Shown here one piece after another: positions 17,920-26,179 of a stretch of 54,964 bases of DNA. The stretch is from NCBI RefSeq assembly GCF_014698145.1, contig NZ_JACJSM010000032.1:1-54964 (forward strand), given 5' to 3'. A model generated the notes under the pieces. That model did not search any database, was not told the DNA's origin, and saw only the letters and a program-made list of their open reading frames with translations. Each line of letters opens with the position of its first letter. Position 1 is the first letter of the stretch. Source of the DNA: Oscillatoria sp. FACHB-1406 (GTDB lineage Bacteria; Cyanobacteriota; Cyanobacteriia; Cyanobacteriales; Spirulinaceae). The translations under genes and the position numbers were made by a program.

Positions 17920-18867
17920 ATGACGAATCCATTAACACCCGAACCCCCTCCCCCCCAACATCGCCGTCGAGATGATGAGTGGATTGCAGCGATTGTTGCT
18001 TTTAGCGCGATCGCAGCCCTTCTCTTTTGGATTTTAGGTGACAAAGAGAGCCAATGGGGTCTTAAGGGCTTGTCTGGTCTATTCGCACCTGCGAGCGCCC
18101 CAGTAGCGCCCTCATCGCCATCTCCTATCGTTTCAGGAACGCCCGCCCCCACCGTACAACCGCTACTCCCGCGTTTATTGGGACGCGAAACCGTCCCGAC
18201 TCCCGACAGCACAACGGTTGTTGTACCCTCTCCGAGTGTGACACCCACTCCCCTTGTCCCCGTTCCTGTTGCGCCCGCTCGAGTGGAATCCAAAACAACC
18301 AGCACGGGAATTCAATTTAAGGACGTTCCCCCCAATCATTGGGCGCACGATGCGATTATCGCGCTCGCCGAACGCGGAATCGTTGCGGGTTTTACTGACG
18401 GAACCTTTCGCCCAGAGCGCCCGATTACGCGCGCCGAGTTTGCCGCGATCGTTCGCGACGTTTTGCCGGATAATACTCGTCGCCCAGCCATTCAATTCAA
18501 AGATATCGAACCGGGGTTTTGGGCGGCTCCCGATATCGATCTCGCGGTTGAAAAAGGTTTCATGAAGGGTTATCCCGGACAAATCTTCAAGCCCGCCCAG
18601 CAAATCCCCCGCCTGGAAGCCCTAGTTGCCTTGAGTGCGGGTTTGGATCTTCAGCCGCCCCCCAATCCCAAACAGGTGTTGGAGAAATATCCCGATCGCG
18701 ATAAACTTCCCGCTTGGGCGACAAACAGTGTTGCTTCGGCTAGCATTGCCGAGTTAGTTGTTAACCCACCCGATAAGGCGCAACTACTCGAACCCCAGCG
18801 TCCGGCAACGCGCGCGGATGTTGCAGCGATGCTCTACCAAGTCGTCGAGCGATCGCCCGCAAAATAG
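17920..18867 (+). CDS. SLH-domain protein with N-terminal membrane anchor
   Basis: 315 residues. A cytoplasmic start (MTNPLTPEPPPP), one transmembrane helix (about 22-42: WIAAIVAFSAIAALLFWIL), a Pro/Ser/Thr/Val-rich linker (about 60-125), and two clear S-layer homology motifs: FKDVPPNHWAHDAIIALAER with FTDGTFRPERPITRAEFA (about 131-180), and FKDIEPGFWAAPDIDLAVEK with YPGQIFKPAQQIPRLEA (about 190-245). A third, weaker segment ends in RPATRADVAAMLYQV. In cyanobacteria such proteins attach to peptidoglycan or its secondary polymers, so a cell-wall tether is likely. Convergent with the pentapeptide protein across a repeat-rich spacer. Confidence 0.85.
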   Translation: MTNPLTPEPPPPQHRRRDDEWIAAIVAFSAIAALLFWILGDKESQWGLKGLSGLFAPASAPVAPSSPSPIVSGTPAPTVQPLLPRLLGRETVPTPDSTTVVVPSPSVTPTPLVPVPVAPARVESKTTSTGIQFKDVPPNHWAHDAIIALAERGIVAGFTDGTFRPERPITRAEFAAIVRDVLPDNTRRPAIQFKDIEPGFWAAPDIDLAVEKGFMKGYPGQIFKPAQQIPRLEALVALSAGLDLQPPPNPKQVLEKYPDRDKLPAWATNSVASASIAELVVNPPDKAQLLEPQRPATRADVAAMLYQVVERSPAK

Positions 18868-18875
18868 CCCGGTTC

Positions 18876-19047
18876 TTGGATAATTGATAAGGGACAATGG
18901 ATGAATGGCACTTACTTAAGACTGGTGGGCGCTGCCCACCCTACAAAATTATCTGTAGAGACGTTGTATACAACGTCTCTACAGGCGATTTTTGAACTCT
19001 TATTTCAGCGCCATTCGTCCATTGTCCATTATCAATTATCAATTATC
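18876..19047. repeat. Long inverted repeat: heptamer arms flanking a 114-bp element with 32-bp palindrome
   Basis: Left arm GGATAATTGATAAGGGACAATGG... (about 18878-18911) and right arm ...CCATTGTCCATTATCAATTATC (about 19010-19046) are inverse heptamer arrays. Between them 18903-19016 begins GAATGGCACT and ends AGCGCCATTC (inverted ends), and carries a palindromic GTGGGCGCTGCCCAC motif (18926-18940) and a 32-bp perfect palindrome (18953-18984; centre GTAGAGACGTTGTA plus complement). The whole lies between convergent genes and could act as a two-way terminator. Confidence 0.8.
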
Positions 19048-19053
19048 CCGACC

Positions 19054-20118
19054 CTACATACTAATGCGATAGTGAGCGAGGAGCTTGACAATTTCCAGAA
19101 GTTCCCGATCTTGCTCTTTATGGCTCCTATCTTGAATAAAACTTCCCCTCTCTCCGCCCTCTTTGCCTTGCTCGTTTACCAAGGCTTCCTCGTACTTTTT
19201 CCGAAACGATTGCTCGATTTCTATTTTGTTAGTTTCTAAAGGAAGATCGATGCCGATTAAGAAGAAATTTTCTTCGCTATAACCCATCGTTCGGATGTGC
19301 AGTTGCCCGTTAAAATCTTGTTGCAGTTGCTTGAAAGCAATCATAAAAGCCGACCAATCAATATGCTCTTGAAAGGTGAGGTTTAGCGTTTCTTTACATC
19401 TTTGAAAAAGACTCGCAAATTGACCGCTCGCAAACGTTTCGTAAGGATTAGAAGGACGGCGTTCTTTTTGGTTTTCTTCTAGATAAATATAGTCGCAGAT
19501 AACATTCTTTAAATTCGTACTGGAGTCAATGTACCAGTTTTGGATGCAAACACCGCTTAAAATTGCACCTTCAAAATTTGTCGAGAGCGCTCTAACTTTT
19601 GTGAGGGAAACGCCACTGAGATCGGCACTCTTGAAATCCGCATTGCAGAGGTTAGCTCGGCTCAAATCGGCGCGGTACAAATAGGCTCGACTCAGCGTAC
19701 TCCCTCTCAAGTCTGTCTGACAGAGATCGACCTCAGTCAGGTCTGCGCCTTGTAAATTTGCTCCCCGTAAATCTGCCCCTTTCAAGTTCGCTCGGGTTAA
19801 ATCTGCACCTCGCAAATCTGCACCTCGCAAATCTGCCTTAGTGAAGTCACTGTCGATCGCATTAATCCCCCAAAGGTTGGCAAAATGGAGATTAGCTCGA
19901 ATTAAGTTAGCGCGCTTGAGATCGGCACCACTGAGGTTAGCACGGCTAAAATTTATACCCCAGAGTTGGCTCCCTGCTAAATTCCCTTGGCGCAAATCCG
20001 CTCCGCCGAAATCAGCTTCGTGTAAATCGGCTCGACTTAGATTCGCTTCGCGAAAGCTGACGGCTCTAAAATCCCGATGTCCGGCAGCATAACGAAGCAG
20101 AAGCTTACTAGCATTCAT
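19054..20118 (-). CDS. Pentapeptide-repeat protein with conserved C-terminal domain
   Basis: 354 residues from the ATG at 20118 (MNASKLLLRYAAGHRDFR); the frame extends 28 codons upstream without repeats. About 30 tandem A(D/N)LXX pentapeptides (for example ANLSRADLHEADFGGADL) from residue 20 to about 195 predict a right-handed quadrilateral beta-helix. The last ~130 residues (from about YLEENQKERRPSNPYETFA) form a separate alpha/beta domain seen in several cyanobacterial pentapeptide proteins; its function is unknown to me. Cytoplasmic, no signal peptide. Confidence 0.86.
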   Translation of the reverse strand: MNASKLLLRYAAGHRDFRAVSFREANLSRADLHEADFGGADLRQGNLAGSQLWGINFSRANLSGADLKRANLIRANLHFANLWGINAIDSDFTKADLRGADLRGADLTRANLKGADLRGANLQGADLTEVDLCQTDLRGSTLSRAYLYRADLSRANLCNADFKSADLSGVSLTKVRALSTNFEGAILSGVCIQNWYIDSSTNLKNVICDYIYLEENQKERRPSNPYETFASGQFASLFQRCKETLNLTFQEHIDWSAFMIAFKQLQQDFNGQLHIRTMGYSEENFFLIGIDLPLETNKIEIEQSFRKKYEEALVNEQGKEGGERGSFIQDRSHKEQDRELLEIVKLLAHYRISM

Positions 20119-20304
20119 TGCGAGTATCTTGAATCTTTGAGGAAAGACATCTAGCTCTATTGTTGCAAAGAGAATTCTACCTTGACGGAAAATCTTTGAC
20201 AACGATACAAACTGTTACGATATTTAAATCCTTTGAAGGCTTGTCCGGAACTACTGATAAAAGAGTCAGTCTGTAGTTTAGGAGATTTTTAAATCGAACA
20301 ACTT

Positions 20305-20940
20305 ATGGTAATGCGTAAAAAAATTTCCCAAAAGAAAATTTGGAGCATGGGTTTACTGGCTGTCTTATTTTCAATCGCGATCGCGTTTTTCCCCCAATTT
20401 ACGGCGATTTCCCAAACCGGCGCGCAGGCAGAAATTTTAGTTCGCGATCGCGGCGGCATTCTCAGCAATCGAGCCAGCTTCGATCGCGTTCAGTATGTCG
20501 GTCAATGCTCGGGTGTAACCTACGTTCCGGGAGAACTCCGCGCGCAATTTGTCTCGGCGACAACGCCCCCCGCACCGGGACTACGAGCGCTTTTGCGGAA
20601 CGCAACGCGAGGAATCGGGGGCGATACGCTGCCGTTTACCGATCGCGAGTACGACGAAGGGCGCTATTCAGAAGGATTCGACCTTAAAATCGACTACGAA
20701 CACAATCAGCGAAATTTCTCAGTCATTACTGGAACCAATGAAATTGAATACGAAATTAAACAAGGGAATAACAACGTCCTTGAAAGCGGTAAGATTACCT
20801 TAGAAGTTTCGGTGAACGATCGCGGGTTTATCCAACGCGATGCCGTGTGTAGCGAAGATTGGAAATGCACCGACGAAACCCGTGGCGATCGCAAAGATCG
20901 CATCTGTCGTCCCTTTAATAGCTGTTCTTGTCCGTCATAG
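20305..20940 (+). CDS. Secreted protein of unknown function
   Basis: 211 residues; ATG at 20305 or 20311. A signal peptide (KIWSMGLLAVLFSIAIAFFPQF, to about residue 40) is followed by a compact domain of about 165 residues with five cysteines, four of them in the last 30 residues (CSEDWKC and CRPFNSCSCPS), suggesting disulfides outside the cytoplasm. I do not recognise the family. It is 22 bp upstream of the repeat region preceding rfbB, same strand. Confidence 0.65.
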   Translation: MVMRKKISQKKIWSMGLLAVLFSIAIAFFPQFTAISQTGAQAEILVRDRGGILSNRASFDRVQYVGQCSGVTYVPGELRAQFVSATTPPAPGLRALLRNATRGIGGDTLPFTDREYDEGRYSEGFDLKIDYEHNQRNFSVITGTNEIEYEIKQGNNNVLESGKITLEVSVNDRGFIQRDAVCSEDWKCTDETRGDRKDRICRPFNSCSCPS

Positions 20941-20974
20941 TCAATCTTTGACTAGTTGACAGTTGAGAAGGCGG

Positions 20975-21170
20975 TCTTTGGATTCAACCGTAATTGACAA
21001 TTCTACGCTGACAATTGATAATAAGTCTTTGGATTCAATCGTAATTGACAGTTATCCACTGACAATTGATAATAAGTCTTTGGATTCAATCGTTATCCAT
21101 TGTCCATTATCAATTATCAATTATTCCTTGTCCATTATCCATTATCCCTTGTCCATTATTAATTGTCTGC
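20975..21170. repeat. 51-bp tandem repeat (2.3 copies) merging into heptamer array
   Basis: Units starting TCTTTGGATTCAA at 20975, 21026 and 21077 repeat with an exact 51-bp period; the third is cut short by a heptamer array (TTATCCATTGTCCATTATC..., 21097-21170) that runs to the rfbB coding region. The 51-bp unit itself ends in heptamer-like ACAATTGATAAT. The period is a multiple of three, so one plus-strand frame stays open throughout. Confidence 0.9.
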
Positions 21171-22189
21171 TGATTACGGGCGGTGCGGGATTCATCGGTT
21201 CTAACTTCGTGCGCCATTGGTGTAAAACTCACCCGAGCGATCGCGTCGTCGTTCTCGATGCGCTTACCTACGCCGGAAACCGTCAAAATCTCGCTGAAGT
21301 AGAGGGAGGCGAGAACTTTCGCTTTGTTCGCGGTAATATTTGCGATCGCGCCCTAGTCGATACCCTTCTCCAAGAAGAACGCATCGATACCCTCGTCCAC
21401 TTCGCCGCCGAATCCCACGTCGATCGCTCCATTATAGCCCCCGATGCTTTCATTCAAACCAACCTCATCGGCACTTATACCCTGCTCGAAGCCTTTCGCA
21501 ACCACTACAAAACCCTTTCTCCAACCGCTCGATTTATCCACGTCTCCACCGATGAAGTTTTCGGCAGTTTAAACCCCGAAGATCCCCCATTTAACGAAAG
21601 TACGCCTTACGCGCCTAATAGTCCTTATTCCGCTTCTAAAGCAGGCAGCGATCACCTCGCCCGCGCCTACTTTCACACCTACCAACTCCCGGTTATTATT
21701 ACCAATTGTTCTAATAATTACGGCCCCTATCACTTCCCCGAAAAACTCATTCCCCTAATCTGCGTTAACATTTTGCAAGGGAAACCATTACCCGTTTATG
21801 GAGACGGTCAAAACGTGCGCGATTGGCTTTATGTTTGGGATCATTGTCGCGCGATCGAAGCAGTAATTAATCGGGGAAATCCCGGCGAAACTTATGCGAT
21901 CGGCGGCAATAATCAAGTCAAAAATATCGATTTAGTCAAAACATTGTGTGCGTTGATGGACGAACTCGCCCCCGATTTGCCCGTGCATCCTTCCGAGCAA
22001 CTCATTGAGTTTGTTAAAGATCGTCCCGGCCACGATCGCCGCTACGCGATTGATAGCAGCAAACTTCAACAGGAATTGGGTTGGAGTCCTTCGGTAACAT
22101 TTGAAGAAGGATTGCGAAAAACAGTGCAATGGTATCTGGAACGGCGCGATTGGTGGGAACCGTTACTCGCTAGGCGTTCAATCTCCTAG
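21149..22189 (+). CDS. rfbB: dTDP-glucose 4,6-dehydratase-like (extended SDR)
   Basis: About 346 residues if started at the TTG at 21149. The Rossmann motif [15 protein letters not shown] is at the start, [12 protein letters not shown] is in the expected place, the catalytic TDE is in STDEVFGSL, and the YxxxK pair is in [28 protein letters not shown] and [12 protein letters not shown] are typical of RmlB. It would make dTDP-4-keto-6-deoxyglucose for deoxysugars in surface polysaccharides; rmlA, rmlC and rmlD are not nearby. The start is problematic: sequence immediately 5' of the Rossmann motif is heptamer repeat, in frame and open back to 20963, without an ATG or RBS near the expected start. 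TTG at 21128 or 21149 are candidates. Confidence 0.85.
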   Translation: MSIINCLLITGGAGFIGSNFVRHWCKTHPSDRVVVLDALTYAGNRQNLAEVEGGENFRFVRGNICDRALVDTLLQEERIDTLVHFAAESHVDRSIIAPDAFIQTNLIGTYTLLEAFRNHYKTLSPTARFIHVSTDEVFGSLNPEDPPFNESTPYAPNSPYSASKAGSDHLARAYFHTYQLPVIITNCSNNYGPYHFPEKLIPLICVNILQGKPLPVYGDGQNVRDWLYVWDHCRAIEAVINRGNPGETYAIGGNNQVKNIDLVKTLCALMDELAPDLPVHPSEQLIEFVKDRPGHDRRYAIDSSKLQQELGWSPSVTFEEGLRKTVQWYLERRDWWEPLLARRSIS

Positions 22190-22433
22190 AGTGCCGGTCA
22201 ACTACTCAGTCACGGGCAACATTACGCGGGTGGGTGCCGACTTTATGTCCTTTTTTTAGGTTCAATCCCAGAAACGGCAATGCCCACCCGAAACATCCGT
22301 TAAAATCGCGCGGTTGATGGCTGCGATCGCGCGGTCGGGGTTCTTCGAGTACCATTCTCGCTCGATCCGGATACTTACTCGACAAACTTGTTAAGATCTA
22401 AAGATTGCATTTTAAAATTTTAGGAGGAGAGCT
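22190..22433. other. Intergenic region with inverted repeat
   Basis: CGGGTGGGTGCC (from about 22218) and GGCAATGCCCACCCG (ending about 22289) form an imperfect inverted repeat around about 35 bases with a T-run (CCTTTTTTTAGG), perhaps the end of the rfbB transcript. AGGAGGAG just before 22434 is the RBS of the next gene. Confidence 0.5.
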
Positions 22434-22694
22434 ATGAAATTTGAGAATAGTAGCCAGAAACAGCGCACCTCAACTGATGCGATTAAGCAATTCTTTTTGG
22501 GTCTTGCATTTGGACTGCTGTTTCTGCTCGTTCCATTGTCCTACATCTCGATATCAGCGATGGAGTTGAACTTGTTAGATGTTGTTGTCTTAGCGGCACT
22601 CGTTTTGTCTTGTGGAATACTAGCGGCAGCTTTTGGAAACAAGTTTTTAAGCCCGTTGATAAAATTCCTGGAATCTGTTCCCCCTATTGGTTGA
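22434..22694 (+). CDS. Small two-helix membrane protein
   Basis: 86 residues, ATG at 22434 after a strong TAGGAGGAGAGCT. Two hydrophobic helices (about 20-43, FFLGLAFGLLFLLVPLSYIS, and about 48-70, LDVVVLAALVLSCGILAAAF) are joined by a short loop. No family recognised. The good RBS and clean topology support a real gene. Confidence 0.65.
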   Translation: MKFENSSQKQRTSTDAIKQFFLGLAFGLLFLLVPLSYISISAMELNLLDVVVLAALVLSCGILAAAFGNKFLSPLIKFLESVPPIG

Positions 22695-22700
22695 ATTAAT

Positions 22701-22766
22701 GGCAGTTTAAACTCCGAATATCCCCCATTTAACAAACAGTACGCCTTACGCACCTAATCGTCTTTA
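22701..22766 (+). pseudogene. Decayed internal fragment of an rfbB-like gene
   Basis: GGCAGTTTAAACTCCGAA and the next ~48 bases match 21563-21628 inside rfbB with about 10 substitutions and one inserted base (ATCCCCCATTTAAC and AGTACGCCTTACGC are shared). Too short to encode anything; a relic of a second rfbB copy or of a tandem duplication. Its right end runs to the stop codon of the acetyltransferase on the other strand. Confidence 0.85.
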
Positions 22767-23240
22767 TGCAATGCCATCATTGTTGGTAACAGCAATGTCA
22801 AAGTGCAACACTTCTTCGCGAACGCCTAATTTTGTATAGAGCGCGATCGCGGGATCGTCCCCTAAATCTGCCTGCACGAAGATAACATAAGCTCCCCGCG
22901 CGGCTGCAATTTTTCTTAGCTCTTGAATCAACGCTGTGGCAATCCCCTCGCGCCGATGTTCTTCTGCGACGGCTAGATCGTAAATGTAAATTTCACTGCG
23001 TTCTTGCTCGAACTTCTTCAGTTCGTAGGCGGCAATCCCACCGACTACCGAGTTATTCTTTAAAGCTACAAGGGCAATAAAGTAATCGCTCTCAAGCAGG
23101 CGCTCGAAATAAGCTTGACTCGGGCGATTCGATGTATAGGTTTCAATCTCATTAAATACCCGACCGAATAGCGTCATCATTGATTCCATTAGCGCCAGAT
23201 CTTTGGATGTCAGCCGGTGAATTGCGATGTTAGTCAACAT
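22764..23240 (-). CDS. GNAT acetyltransferase of the AAC(3)-I aminoglycoside type
   Basis: 158 residues from an ATG at 23240. The protein follows AAC(3)-I enzymes closely by eye: [78 protein letters not shown] (the acetyl-CoA loop RREGIA), and [20 protein letters not shown]. That family acetylates the 3-amino group of 2-deoxystreptamine in gentamicin-type drugs. Whether this chromosomal cyanobacterial form does so is unknown; many close relatives have untested substrates. It stands next to a gene relic, not in an integron or transposon. Confidence 0.85.
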   Translation of the reverse strand: MLTNIAIHRLTSKDLALMESMMTLFGRVFNEIETYTSNRPSQAYFERLLESDYFIALVALKNNSVVGGIAAYELKKFEQERSEIYIYDLAVAEEHRREGIATALIQELRKIAAARGAYVIFVQADLGDDPAIALYTKLGVREEVLHFDIAVTNNDGIA

Positions 23241-23335
23241 AATCCTCTTCTGTCACTTTGCGAAGTAACCCAGACCCAGAGCAGGTTTCAGCGATTCCTC
23301 TTCGGGAGTTTTTTCTAATATAGCCGTAGCCACTG

Positions 23336-23370
23336 AAATTACGAATTACGAATTACGAATTACGAATTAG
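23336..23370. repeat. Heptamer array (GAATTAC)
   Basis: Five in-phase units ending GAATTAG at 23370, immediately next to the stop codon (CTA, 23371-23373) of the minus-strand hydrolase. Stop-rich on the minus strand. Confidence 0.93.
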
Positions 23371-25257
23371 CTAAGCCGGATAATTGCTCAATACACTGGT
23401 AAAAATATAGTGCAACTGCCCTTTACAAGGTTGTAGGGAAGGAATTAGCGAGCGACTGCTAAAGAAACAGCGAGGCAGGTTATCAAAGCTCGCTAAACTG
23501 CCAAACGAGGCTCTGTGAAGACTTGCTATTTTCTGAGTTTTATTGCTTGACTTTTCCGATGCAATATGCCGTTGTCCGTTTGCCAGCACTTGCAGCCAAG
23601 GATCGAGGGTTGAGGGCAATTTAGTCGTCAAGCGCAGGGGTAATTTAGTAGTAGAGAGAGATTGCACGTAGTCGGAAGTGAGGAAGGGGCGATAGCGATC
23701 GGCTTCGGGGGTGAGTTGGCTGACAAAGGCTAATGCAACGCCGCGAATCAGTTGTCGGACGGGTTCGGATTCCGGTCCCATCACTTCCCGCACGAGGGTG
23801 CTTTGCCCGACCATGCTATTCTGATTGCCAATATCGGTAACGCTCATGTGAGTTGCTCCGATCGCGGCAATTAAATATTTTTCCCCGGGCAGGCGATCGA
23901 ACGGGCGCAATTGGTGGTCGATGGGCGGCGTAATTGCATCTTCGCTGCTGCTTAAAATCAGCGTCGGCACTTCCACCTTCTCCAATCCTTTACTGCCAAA
24001 AAGCTTGCCGATCGCGGGATTGAGGGCAATAATCCGCACAACCCTCGAATCTCGCAACCGCAAATTTCGTTCTGGCAGTTTGACGGCGGCGCATTGCAGC
24101 CAATCGGCGGGAGAACGCCCCAGGGGAGATAAGTTTTGGCAGAAGTCGCGCAATTCGTCAGTGTTCAATTCTGCCCCGGCGAGGGCTAAAGCCGTGTAAC
24201 CGCCGAGGGAATGACCGATGACGACGGTTTCTCGGGCGTTTAATTTGCCGCCGAGTTCGCCGCCATCGGTGTTGAGGCGTTCGAGTGCGTCGAGGAGGAA
24301 ACTAATATCTTTGGGGCGATCGACGAATTCCGAGCCAGCGAGGAGGTCGCTCGGATTATTAAGATTGAAAGAAATTTCGGCAATATTGCGAATATTGCTG
24401 CCGGGATGGTCGAGGGTGGCGACGGTGAAGCCGTAGGAGGCGAGGTGGTAAGCGAGGTAGTTGAGAAAGTTGCGATCGGCGGCGAACCCGTGGGAAAAGA
24501 CGATTAGGGGGCCGCGCGTTTCAGAAGCGTAGTAGAGATCGACAGGAATTTCTCGCTTGCGATCGCGATCGTAAAATACCAGCGATCGCTGCTGCACTTG
24601 CTGCGTTCCATCGCTTCTGGGGTCAAAATCGGGCAAAGGCTGCAAACTGCGCGATCGCGTCACGCTTAATTCGCGTTCCAACATCGGCGAAAGCATCTGA
24701 CTTTGTAAGTTAGAAGCATTCAGTTGTAGGATAATCCCCACCGCCGCAGACGCATCAACCGTCAAATTCTCCTGGGGATAGGCGCGCAAGAAACTCAGCA
24801 CGCTCAAACCATTTGCCTGTCTCAGCGTCAAATAAAGCGCCGCTCGCAACTGTTCGATACTACTATCGGGTAAAGCACGCCGCAGTTGTTCGAGCAGTTT
24901 TTTTCCGTCCGGTTTAGCTAGCAATTGATTGAGAAACGTATCGGCAACGCTCGGATCGACTTGCAAGCGCTGTCCGAGCAGTTCTCGAACTTGCGGCGAG
25001 AGCAAGGGGCGATAAAATTGCAAGGACGATCGCAATTCTCCCGTTTCTGCGTAATATTCTAAATCTTCAACTTCTACGGTTTGTTGAAGGGGTCCGACGC
25101 GCAGCGTTACTCGTTCTGCGGCAATAACCGCCCCCGCGCTACAAACTGGGAGTGCTAACGCCACAGCAAACAGACGACCTAATAGCCTTTGCCGCCTCCC
25201 TGTCGCCCTTTGGGTTGATATTTTCCAGGTCGGCATTGTGAATTTAGAATGTTGCAT
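23371..25257 (-). CDS. Alpha/beta hydrolase with N-terminal DUF1400 domain, secreted
   Basis: 628 residues. Signal peptide (about 20-47: RLLGRLFAVALALPVCSAGA), then a helical DUF1400-type domain (RVTLRVGPLQQTVEVEDLEYYAETGEL..., about 48-175), then the hydrolase: oxyanion strand IVFSHGFAADRNF, nucleophile elbow VVIGHSLGGY, acid region VPTLILSSSEDAI, and the His in IAAIGATHMSV. It resembles lipase/chlorophyllase-like enzymes of cyanobacteria; substrate unknown. The last ~60 residues (after LPSTLDPWLQVLANGQR) are Ser/Leu-rich and do not look like part of the fold; they may result from a frameshift or loss of the native stop next to the repeat array. lepB starts 9 bp upstream, so the pair is likely co-transcribed. 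Confidence 0.82.
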   Translation of the reverse strand: MQHSKFTMPTWKISTQRATGRRQRLLGRLFAVALALPVCSAGAVIAAERVTLRVGPLQQTVEVEDLEYYAETGELRSSLQFYRPLLSPQVRELLGQRLQVDPSVADTFLNQLLAKPDGKKLLEQLRRALPDSSIEQLRAALYLTLRQANGLSVLSFLRAYPQENLTVDASAAVGIILQLNASNLQSQMLSPMLERELSVTRSRSLQPLPDFDPRSDGTQQVQQRSLVFYDRDRKREIPVDLYYASETRGPLIVFSHGFAADRNFLNYLAYHLASYGFTVATLDHPGSNIRNIAEISFNLNNPSDLLAGSEFVDRPKDISFLLDALERLNTDGGELGGKLNARETVVIGHSLGGYTALALAGAELNTDELRDFCQNLSPLGRSPADWLQCAAVKLPERNLRLRDSRVVRIIALNPAIGKLFGSKGLEKVEVPTLILSSSEDAITPPIDHQLRPFDRLPGEKYLIAAIGATHMSVTDIGNQNSMVGQSTLVREVMGPESEPVRQLIRGVALAFVSQLTPEADRYRPFLTSDYVQSLSTTKLPLRLTTKLPSTLDPWLQVLANGQRHIASEKSSNKTQKIASLHRASFGSLASFDNLPRCFFSSRSLIPSLQPCKGQLHYIFTSVLSNYPA

Positions 25258-25266
25258 TTTTAATTC

Positions 25267-25827
25267 CTAATGCAGATTCCCCTCCAAACGGTTCAGGGGC
25301 CAAAATCTTACCACTGCTTTACCGATAATATTCCCTTCTGGGACAAAGCCCCAAACGTGAGAATCGCAGCTTTGATTGCGATTGTCGCCGAGGACGAGGT
25401 AAGAACCTTGGGGAACGGTGACGGATGGAAGGGGGTAATTCGGTGCGTCTTTGATGTAGTTTTCGTTGAGGGTTTTGCCATTGACGAGAACTTTACCATC
25501 TTTAACTTCGACACTTTCGCCCGGAAGTCCGATTACGCGCTTGATATAGGCATCTTTGATGGGGAGGGGCTGGTTGGGGCTGCAAATAATCGCTTCGTTG
25601 GGAGGATGAAAAACGACGATATCGCCGCGAGTTGGTTTGGTGAAGTGATAGCTAATTTTCTCGACAATCAAGCGATCGTTGATTTCGAGGGTGGGCAACA
25701 TTGATTCTGAAGGGATGTAACGCGCTTCGGCAATGAAGGTGCGGATGCCAAAAGCGAGGAAGAGACTCAAGCCAACGGTTTTAACGGCTTCAATCCAACC
25801 ATTTTGGGGCTGCGGTTCTTTTTCCAT
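25267..25827 (-). CDS. lepB: Signal peptidase I
   Basis: 186 residues from an ATG at 25827. One N-terminal transmembrane helix (about 14-32), the catalytic serine S42 in PSESMLPT, the catalytic lysine K96 in YIKRVIGLPGE, and the GDNRNQSCDSHVWG box near residue 147. Type I signal peptidase removes signal peptides on the outer face of the plasma and thylakoid membranes. It would process several secreted products in this window, but that is general to the cell. Upstream of it lies the G-rich array. Confidence 0.95.
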   Translation of the reverse strand: MEKEPQPQNGWIEAVKTVGLSLFLAFGIRTFIAEARYIPSESMLPTLEINDRLIVEKISYHFTKPTRGDIVVFHPPNEAIICSPNQPLPIKDAYIKRVIGLPGESVEVKDGKVLVNGKTLNENYIKDAPNYPLPSVTVPQGSYLVLGDNRNQSCDSHVWGFVPEGNIIGKAVVRFWPLNRLEGNLH

Positions 25828-25980
25828 ACGCGCTCTAAACTTTTGGGATTCTTTTGTTTTCTTAGACTAACAATTTTGCGAACAAGTTGCTTGGTTATTA
25901 TTGCGTCTACCCATTCCCCTTTACCAGTCATCAGTCATTACTCACCCCTCATATAAAATTCGGTTGAATGACCTAAGTTA

Positions 25981-26088
25981 GGGGTGAGGGGGTGAGGGGG
26001 TGACGGGGGGACGGGGTGACGAGGGGACGGGGGACGGGGGGACGGGGGGACGGGGTGACGAGGGGACGGGGTGACGGGGTGACGGGGA
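25981..26088 (+). repeat. G-rich tandem repeat with G-quadruplex pattern
   Basis: 108 bp of GGGG runs separated by TGA, TGAC, AC or AGG (units such as GGGGTGAC and GGGGACGG). More than twenty G-runs of four to six occur on the plus strand, which satisfies the sequence rule for G-quadruplexes many times over. It lies 150 bp upstream of lepB, with the G-rich strand as template for lepB-directed transcription. Confidence 0.93.
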
Positions 26089-26148
26089 CAAAGAGAAAGA
26101 TTTGTGGGATATCTAGATGAGATAGTTTGAGTTTAATATCCCGATCCG

Positions 26149-26179
26149 TTATCCATTATCCATTATCCATTATCCATTA
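26149..26179. repeat. Heptamer array (ATTATCC)
   Basis: About four in-phase ATTATCC units. On the minus strand they read GGATAAT, and the TAA stop of the ATPase gene (26170-26172) is one of them. Confidence 0.93.

Noticed and set aside
20963-21148. 62-residue N-terminal extension of the rfbB-like protein as native sequence
   Set aside because: It is entirely repeat-derived (17-residue and heptamer periods) and absent from the family; kept only as a finding about the start.
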